Part shown: positions 58,402 through 64,000 of the stretch, one piece after another | Numbering within the stretch: the first letter of the stretch is position 1 | Layout of the letters: the number at the start of each line of letters is the position of its first letter | Assembly (NCBI GenBank): GCA_025403435.1 | Contig: CM046350.1 | Span: forward strand, 7,723,512 to 7,787,511 | Origin: Artocarpus heterophyllus | Lineage: Eukaryota; Streptophyta; Magnoliopsida; Rosales; Moraceae | Length of the DNA stretch: 64,000 nt | Reading direction: 5' to 3' | Position numbers and translations under genes: made by a program | The notes under the pieces: model-generated | What the model saw: only the letters and a program-made list of their open reading frames with translations | Database searches by the model: none | What the model was told of the DNA's origin: nothing

Positions 58402-60937
58402 TTAACCAGCTTGGGTCTCGTCCCCGGCCGTGTTGTCGTCCTGGCCTCCCTCGGCAACCTGCACATCCCCGTCATCATCACCGTCCACAACGACAACCTC
58501 CTCCTCAACATCCCGCTGTTGCTCGACATCACCTTGGTCCAGCTCGACGATGATCGACCAGTCGAATCTGGCTGCCTCGGGATGCTTTTCGATCAGATGG
58601 TCACGGAGGTCCGCCATTCCGTCGAAGTAGAGATCGGTATATTTCAGGGATGACTTAAACTCCTCGACCACAGCGGCTAAGCGGTCGGGGAAGCCGGCCA
58701 CAAATTGTTGGTGCTCGGTTTGCAGGGTTGCCAGCTGCCCCTCTAGCCGTGCAGCTTTATTCTCTAGCCAAGCGGCTTTATCCTCCGCTTCCTTAAGGCG
58801 ACTCGACATGTCCTCGACCTCGGACTTTGCCTTTCGAGCTTCCTCCTTAGCTTGATCTAGCTCGATGTTCTTATCATTGAGCTCTTTGTCGGAGTCCAAT
58901 TTCATCAGGAGGGTCTTCTTGTGCCTCTCTCTCTCCTTGTGGATCTCCCTCATCCCGATAGAGTGCACCATATGCACCATGGCGCTTGACTGCGAGACAC
59001 ACAAGGGGTTAGTCCTCAATAACATTATTACAAGTTTCTGAACTATTGATCAGCTCGGATACTTACTGAGGCAGTCGCTCGGAGGGTCATGTTGCACAAG
59101 TCTTGGAAGTCCTCGCCCCGGATGTTCATAAAGAAGTCATCCGGGGGAGCTACGTCCCTGAGACGTTCGAGGAGCATGCCACGGTAGTCCGGGCGCCTTC
59201 TTTGCTGGTCCTCGGAAGAGCCTCTAGACGCCTCGTCTGCTTGGTCGACCTTTGACGAGGTCCTTCTCGGTGGTGGCGGCGGTAGAACTTGGACTGATGT
59301 GGAGGTTTTCCCGGTGCGTGTTGGGGGCTCGGGCGCCGGCGTCCGCTTGCATTTTTTTCTACCTTCGACAGCCTTGCCCTTGCCCTTCCTTTGAGTCGTC
59401 ATCTGGGCAAGCCTGCCAGCGCGGGAGGTCGGTGCGGTCATTTCTGCGCAAAGAAAATCGAAGTCAAATGAAGGTCGAAATAAAAAAGGGGGGAAAGGAC
59501 GATTATAAATAAAGTTCCAGGCTGACCTCCGATCCGGAGTTGGCCCGACGGGTACAGGAGCCTAATCACGCCCTCGAGGTCCTCGTCGGCTACAGGTGGC
59601 CCCACATCGAGGGAGCCACTGGACGAGTCCTCGGTACTGGACGAAGAAGGCTCCCTCGTCGACCACCCGGACTGGGAAGTGCTTGGCCCTAGAAGGTCCG
59701 CGTTACTCGGACGGGCAACTGTAACCTGCCTGGTTTCCCGGGTAGGGCGCCCAGCTCGGGGAAGACTGCTGGACTCCCCAAACCAGCCGTATTTGGATAG
59801 AGTGTCCTTTCTTAGGAGAAAGGACTGCTGTCTGGACGACTCGGGCCTTTCGAGCAGTTCGTCCACGGCCTTTATTACGCGGCTCGGTGCCCAAAGGCGC
59901 TTGGTCCAAACGTGCCCCTGCTCAAATGACCTCGGCACCTGTTCATCCTCAGGGATAACTTCACCGGCTCGGGCTAAAAAGTTTCCCCCGACGTAAAACC
60001 ATTCGTACTTCCACAGCTTGTCCGAGTCGGGGTTGCCCAGAATAAAGTCCTTTCTGAAGCCGGTGAAGTAGTACCAGCCGGACTGTCGAGGAAGCTTCTT
60101 CATCTTGAATACTTGCTTGAAAGCCTCCAACAGCATCTCAGTGCTCCGATGGTACTTCCACAAAATATACATCCCGATCAGCGACCTATAGCTGTTCGGG
60201 TTTAATTGCGCCGGGCACACGTTAAAATCGTTAAGTGCCCGGCGAAGATAACGGTGCAGTGGCAGACGCAGCCCGGCCTTGAAGAACTCGGCGTAAAGCG
60301 TGATGAACCCCTCCGGTGCCTCTAAAGGTGAATCTCCCTCGTCGGGAACGACGAGATCCACATCGGCCGGAATACCATATTCGATGCGTAGGGTCTCTAA
60401 CCGCGACTCTGTAATCGCGCTCGTATATCCTACCACCGAGGTTTGCCCAGGACGGCTTATCCGATATGCTGTGACGCCCCGCACGCGGGTGGCCTGGACC
60501 TCCTGCTCCATCTCCAGCTGTTCTGCCCCTGTCTCCTCGGCTGCATGCTCCTCATCGGAGACATCAACCGTAATCACCCCCGCGATTTGGATGGGGGCCC
60601 TAGCACTCCGACCAGAGGTGCTCGGAGCATCTTCATGGGCCCGAAACTCGGCTCTCTCCCTTGAAAAAACTTGGGAAGAGCCCGCTGTTGCCGCCCCTAT
60701 ATAAGGGTCTTGTTCCTTGGATGGCCTGATAAGCTTGCGCCCGCCCAGCATATTTAAAAATTCCTGCTCGGGCACGGTCTGGGAATCGACCCTTAGGATC
60801 TGCTCCAGCCGACTGGCCCCGTCCCGTCTTTGGGATGCCACCTCGGTGTCGAATTGGGTCGAAGAAGAGCTACTGCTCTCCTCGCTACTTTTCGACCATG
60901 AAACCTCCACGTTCTGTGAGTCGGACAAATCGCTCAT
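58402..60937 (-). CDS. Antisense three-exon gene of the Tat-type element (PF04195-like, coiled coil)
   Basis: Minus-strand exons 60937-59527, 59443-59067 and 58989-58402, joined by introns of 83 and 77 nt with GT-AG borders (donors GGTCAGC and AGTAAGT; acceptors GCGCAG and TCTCGCAG). Phases match and give 2376 nt, 791 residues, no internal stop. Start ATG 60937; stop TAA 58404-58402. Residues 1-190 are acidic and Ser-rich. About 190-380 contain LRLPLHRYLRRALNDFNVCP, AQLNPNSYRSLIGMYILWKY and WYYFTGFRKDFI, resembling the plant family PF04195 ('putative gypsy type transposon'). Then come a basic stretch (QRKGKGKAVEGRKKCKR) that could be a nuclear signal, a charged heptad-rich coiled coil (KEEARKAKSEVEDMSSRLKE onward) and an acidic tail (VVVDGDDDGDVQVAEGGQ). 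Function is unknown; no enzyme motif seen. It converges on gag-pol from its own promoter. Confidence 0.85.
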
Positions 60938-61079
60938 TTTCGCTCGAAAAATTACCTGCTCGGGTTCTTGGTAGCTCGGGTGATGTGATCTTCGGCTATA
61001 CTACTCGAGCTCGGCAGCTAAAATTTTTTGGTCGAAAGATTTCTGAAAATGAAGTGCAAATTATGAAGAGGAGGGACCC

Positions 61080-61087
61080 TATTTATA
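61080..61087 (-). promoter_or_regulatory. TATA box of the antisense gene
   Basis: Read on the minus strand: GGCTATAAATAGGGTCCC, a canonical plant TATA box (TATAAATA), 143 bases upstream of the ATG at 60937. With a start about 30 bases downstream this leaves a 5' leader of roughly 110 bases. It lies outside the LTR, so the gene appears to have an internal promoter separate from the LTR promoter. Confidence 0.7.
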
Positions 61088-61298
61088 GCCATTTTAACCA
61101 GGAAATTCGAGCGCGAAAACCCAAAAGGCGCAATTAATACGCCTGACAGCCGCACAGACGGCCGTGATGCGACACGCGTCCCCCGCCTGATCCGCCTGTC
61201 TTTTCACCACCCCGCTTCTAAGTGTCGCTTGGTCTTCCTCCTTTGAGCCGACCTCACCCACTCGGCATAGTCCACCCGGCCGAACACCTACCAGGTGA

Positions 61299-61311
61299 AC
61301 TGGGGGGCTAA
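61299..61311 (+). promoter_or_regulatory. Polypurine tract of the Tat-type element
   Basis: ACTGGGGGGCTAA directly before the 3' LTR; the likely plus-strand primer site. Confidence 0.7.
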
Positions 61312-61939
61312 TGTTGAGGGTAAGCTCGGTGCCACCACCGAGGACACTAACTTTTGGTGGTCGGCAACTAAGTTCGGCAGACATTAGGCTACCACCCCGA
61401 CCCGACGACTTATACTTCTCCCCGAGGTGCCTTCCATTTATCTGAGGGCACGCCCCCAAGAAGGCTGCCACCTCGGGGATGTACAGTAGCTCGGGCCGGG
61501 TCACGTTATCCGTCATAATACGTCACTGCCCATCCTTGTAGGCCAACACCAGGCAAACGTGTTGCCGTCCAATAGAGTCCAATCCATTGGACAATGGACG
61601 CGACACTTGTCACTCACTGCTTGATACACTTTGATGTGACACCTGGGTAATGGAAAAAACTCATCTTGCACCCAATCCAGCTGATGGCCTATAAATAGGA
61701 TGCATTTATGACGTTTTAGAGGAAGAGACTTCCTCACACCTAATTAGCTGCCGACCTCTGTCGAGCAATACTTGCCTTGAGCATCGGAGAGCCCTTGTCT
61801 ATTGACTAACCCCATTTCTTCGAATCATCCATCTCGCAGGTACGCACTCCTAGCCAGGGGCAAGCTTAAGAGGAGGTCAGAAGGTGTTCAGTCACACGTG
61901 GGTGTTGATCCGACACCAGGACGGCGGTAAGCATCAACA
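61312..61939 (+). repeat. Tat-type 3' LTR
   Basis: 628 bp; partner of 51472-52098. The TATA box TATAAATAGG is at 61690-61699, which could drive read-out transcription into the copia remnant on the right. Confidence 0.93.
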
Positions 61940-61944
61940 ACTTC
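61940..61944. repeat. Target-site duplication ACTTC (right copy)
   Basis: Matches 51467-51471. Confidence 0.93.
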
Positions 61945-62973
61945 GGTGGCATTCCTTTTGTTAGAGGATCTGCGATCATCAATTCAGTGCTTATATGCTC
62001 AATGACCACTTTATTGTCCTTAATCCGTTCCCTTATGGCTAAGTACTTAATATCGATATGTTTACTTCGATTGCCACTCTTATTATTCTTAGCCATAAAG
62101 ACAGCAGCTGAATTGTCACAATATATTCTTAACGGCCTAGACATAGAATCTACAATTCTAAGGCCTGACATGAAATTCTTCAACCATACACCATGCTCCT
62201 CAAAACAAGAAACGAACTCTGCCTCCATTGTGGAAGTGGCAACCAACGTTGGCTTTCCACTTCTCCAAGATACAGCTCCTCCGGCTAGCATGAAAATATA
62301 ACATGAAGTTGATTTTCTCGAATCAACACAGCCAGCAAAGTTTGAATCGGAGTAGCCGATCGCCTCTAGATTATCAGTTCGCCTATACATAAGCATGTAA
62401 TCCTTTGTACCCTGAAGGTATCTCATCACCTTCTTTGCAACCCTCTAGTGGTCAATGCCTGGGTTACTCTGATATCTCTCCAACATTCCCACAACAAATA
62501 CAATGTCAGGTCTTGTGTAGACCTGAGCATACATAAGGCTTCCAACAGCTGAAGCATAAGGAATGTTGCTCATTTGAATTTTCTCAAAATCATTCCTTGG
62601 GCATTGGTTCAAATTGAACTTATTACCCTTCACAATGGGTGCTACACTTAGTGAACAATCTTTCATCCGAAATCTGTCTAAGACTTTATTGATATAGGTT
62701 TCCTACAATAGTCCCCAAAATGCATCAAGATCTATCCCTATGGATCTTAATGCCAATGACATAAGATGCCTTACCGATATCCTTCATATCGAAGTTCTTA
62801 TAAAGGAATTGTTTCATCTCATATAGAAACCCCTTGTCATTGGTTGCAAGAAGGATATCATCTACATACAAAATAAGGAAACAAATCTTGCTCCCACTGG
62901 CCTTCTGGTATCTACATTGATCCATGATGTTCTCTTCAAAACCAAATGAAGTGATGACATGGTGGAATTTCAA
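61945..62973 (-). pseudogene. Ty1/copia pol: reverse transcriptase C-terminal half and RNase H
   Basis: Minus-strand frames. RT part (62973-62725) has YVDDILLATND, so the catalytic pair is intact. 62666-62445 has YASAVGSLMYAQVYTRPDIV, then GIDH and a TAG where copia elements have tryptophan (TGG to TAG, near 62446). RNase H (62429-61945) has GYSDSNFAGCVDSRKST, STMEAEFVS and SKHIDIKYLAIRERI, ending ADPLTKGMPPK at the Tat insertion. The frame continues at 51471. Family: Ty1/copia by pol order and motifs; a finer lineage is not assigned. Confidence 0.88.
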
Positions 62974-64000
62974 ATACCATTAACGGGAAGCCTGTTTCAA
63001 ACCATATATGGATTTATTGAGTTTGCACACCAATTGCTCACCATCACTAGAGGAGAATCCTTCAGGTTCTTTCATGTAAACCTCTTCTTCTAGATCACCA
63101 TTGAGGAATGTCGTTTTCACATCCATCTGATGTAAACTCAAAATCAAAATGAGCCACTAATGCCATGATCACACGAAGGGAGTCCTTTTTAGATACATGA
63201 GAAAAAGTCTCAGTGTAATCTATACCCTCCCTTTGAGTGAATCCTTTAGCAATGAGTCTTGCCTTATGTCTCTCAATGTTGCCTAATGAGTCTTTCTTTG
63301 TCTTGAAGACCCATTTGCATCCAATAGCTTTTACACCATCAAGCAACTTGACAAGATCCCAGACTCCATTAGATGACATAGAGTTCATCTCTTCTTTCAT
63401 GGCATCATACCACAAGTTAGATTCCTTACAACTCATGGCTTGTGAAAATGTTTTCTGGATCATTTTCGACTCATATGTTGTAGTCAGACTCCTGTAGATA
63501 CACAATATAGTCACTAGAAATGGTTGATCGCCTTACTCTAGTAGATCTCCTTAATGCTGGTTCAACATTCTCTTATGAAGCATGTTGATCAGCTGGTTAT
63601 TCAACAGGTTCTTGTATCTGTTGTTTAGCTGGATCTACTGCTTCTTGATCAGCAATCTATGGAACTTGAATGATTAGTTGTTGTTCAACACACGTTTGAA
63701 CTATAGGCCTGTTGTGTATAACAATCACTCTATCATATGAAGTGGAAGCCTGAGCATCTGTATGATCTTTCTCTAGAACGGTGTTCCAAGTTTGATCACT
63801 CCCACTGATCAAGTCATTCTCAAGAAATTTTGCATTTCTTGATTCCACAAACCTAGTGGTATGTGATGGACAATAAAATCTGTATTCCTTAGACCGTTCA
63901 GCATAACCAACGAAATACCCACTTATGGTCCTTGGGTCTAGCTTCTTTTCTTGTGGATTATAGACTCTCACTTCAGACGACCATCCCTAGACTCGTATAT
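62974..64000 (-). pseudogene. Ty1/copia pol: integrase-RT linker and RT N-terminal half (runs off the window)
   Basis: 63971-63657 encodes KLDPRTISGYFVGYAERSKE, the segment downstream of the integrase core. 63514-63095 has the RT start with AMKEEMNSMSSNGVWDLV, CKWVFKTKKD and ERHKARLIAKGFTQREGIDY. Stops and frameshifts separate the pieces, for example near 63656, 63515-63540 and 62974-63094. Integrase core, gag and the 5' LTR lie beyond 64000. The element is therefore truncated by the window, not necessarily in the genome. Confidence 0.85.

Larger units (their letters stand above)
51472..61939 (+). mobile_element. Tat-lineage Ty3/gypsy element with an antisense gene
   Basis: 10.5-kb element in plus orientation. 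LTRs are 51472-52098 and 61312-61939, with ACTTC duplications. Sense gag-pol (about 52099-57620) has protease, reverse transcriptase, RNase H, a second archaeal-type RNase H and integrase; the second RNase H is diagnostic of the Tat lineage. Downstream of integrase is a noncoding region with an 80-bp tandem duplication, then a three-exon gene on the opposite strand (60937-58402), then a polypurine tract and the 3' LTR. By eye the LTRs differ by about 22 substitutions and one indel in about 627 bp (about 3.5%), mostly transitions. It is the youngest-looking insertion here. Confidence 0.93.

Noticed and set aside
59679..60974. Plus-strand open frames opposite the antisense gene
   Set aside because: They overlap the spliced antisense gene, are shorter, and contain no recognisable domain.

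Overview
The window is nuclear DNA from a flowering plant, most likely a woody eudicot. Its genes have many GT-AG introns, it encodes plant-only families (Aux/IAA, LysM receptor kinase), and it carries plant Ty3/gypsy lineages (Reina, Tekay/Del, Tat) and a Ty1/copia element. I cannot name the species.

Layout. (1) About 1-5100: one complete Aux/IAA repressor gene on the minus strand (coding exons 4003 down to 2391, 313 residues, IAA26/IAA18 type). (2) About 5100-25200: roughly 20 kb of AT-rich sequence with no supportable gene. It holds microsatellites, several MITE-like inverted-repeat elements, LTR-like remnants and a more GC-rich patch with two CACGTG cores near 8.3-8.4 kb. (3) 25389-30315: an 11-exon LysM receptor-like kinase of the Arabidopsis LYK3 type on the plus strand. 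It is intact except for one surplus T (25458) between signal peptide and ectodomain. (4) 30721-31152: a MITE with a 3-bp target duplication. (5) 31205 to beyond the right edge: a dead 2-oxoglutarate/Fe(II) dioxygenase gene (TauD/clavaminate synthase-like, minus strand) split by two separate stacks of retrotransposons.

Stack A is a Reina-type chromovirus (minus, 31454-49409, target duplication TGAAC) inserted in a dioxygenase exon. Its gag is split by a 12.5-kb Tekay/Del-type chromovirus (plus, 36185-48658, target duplication GCCTG). Stack B is a Ty1/copia element (minus; inner LTR end about 50641, other end outside the window). Its pol 3' end is split by a 10.5-kb Tat-lineage element (plus, 51472-61939, target duplication ACTTC).

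The most interesting part is the Tat element. Between integrase and 3' LTR it carries a separate antisense gene with its own TATA box, two short canonical introns (83 and 77 nt) and an uninterrupted 791-residue product. The product has a region resembling the plant 'putative gypsy-type transposon' family PF04195, then coiled-coil and acidic segments. The sense gag-pol of the same element is one continuous frame broken only by five stop codons, each explicable by a C-to-T transition. The Tekay element shows the same C-to-T/G-to-A decay, including in its zinc-knuckle, protease and reverse-transcriptase active sites.
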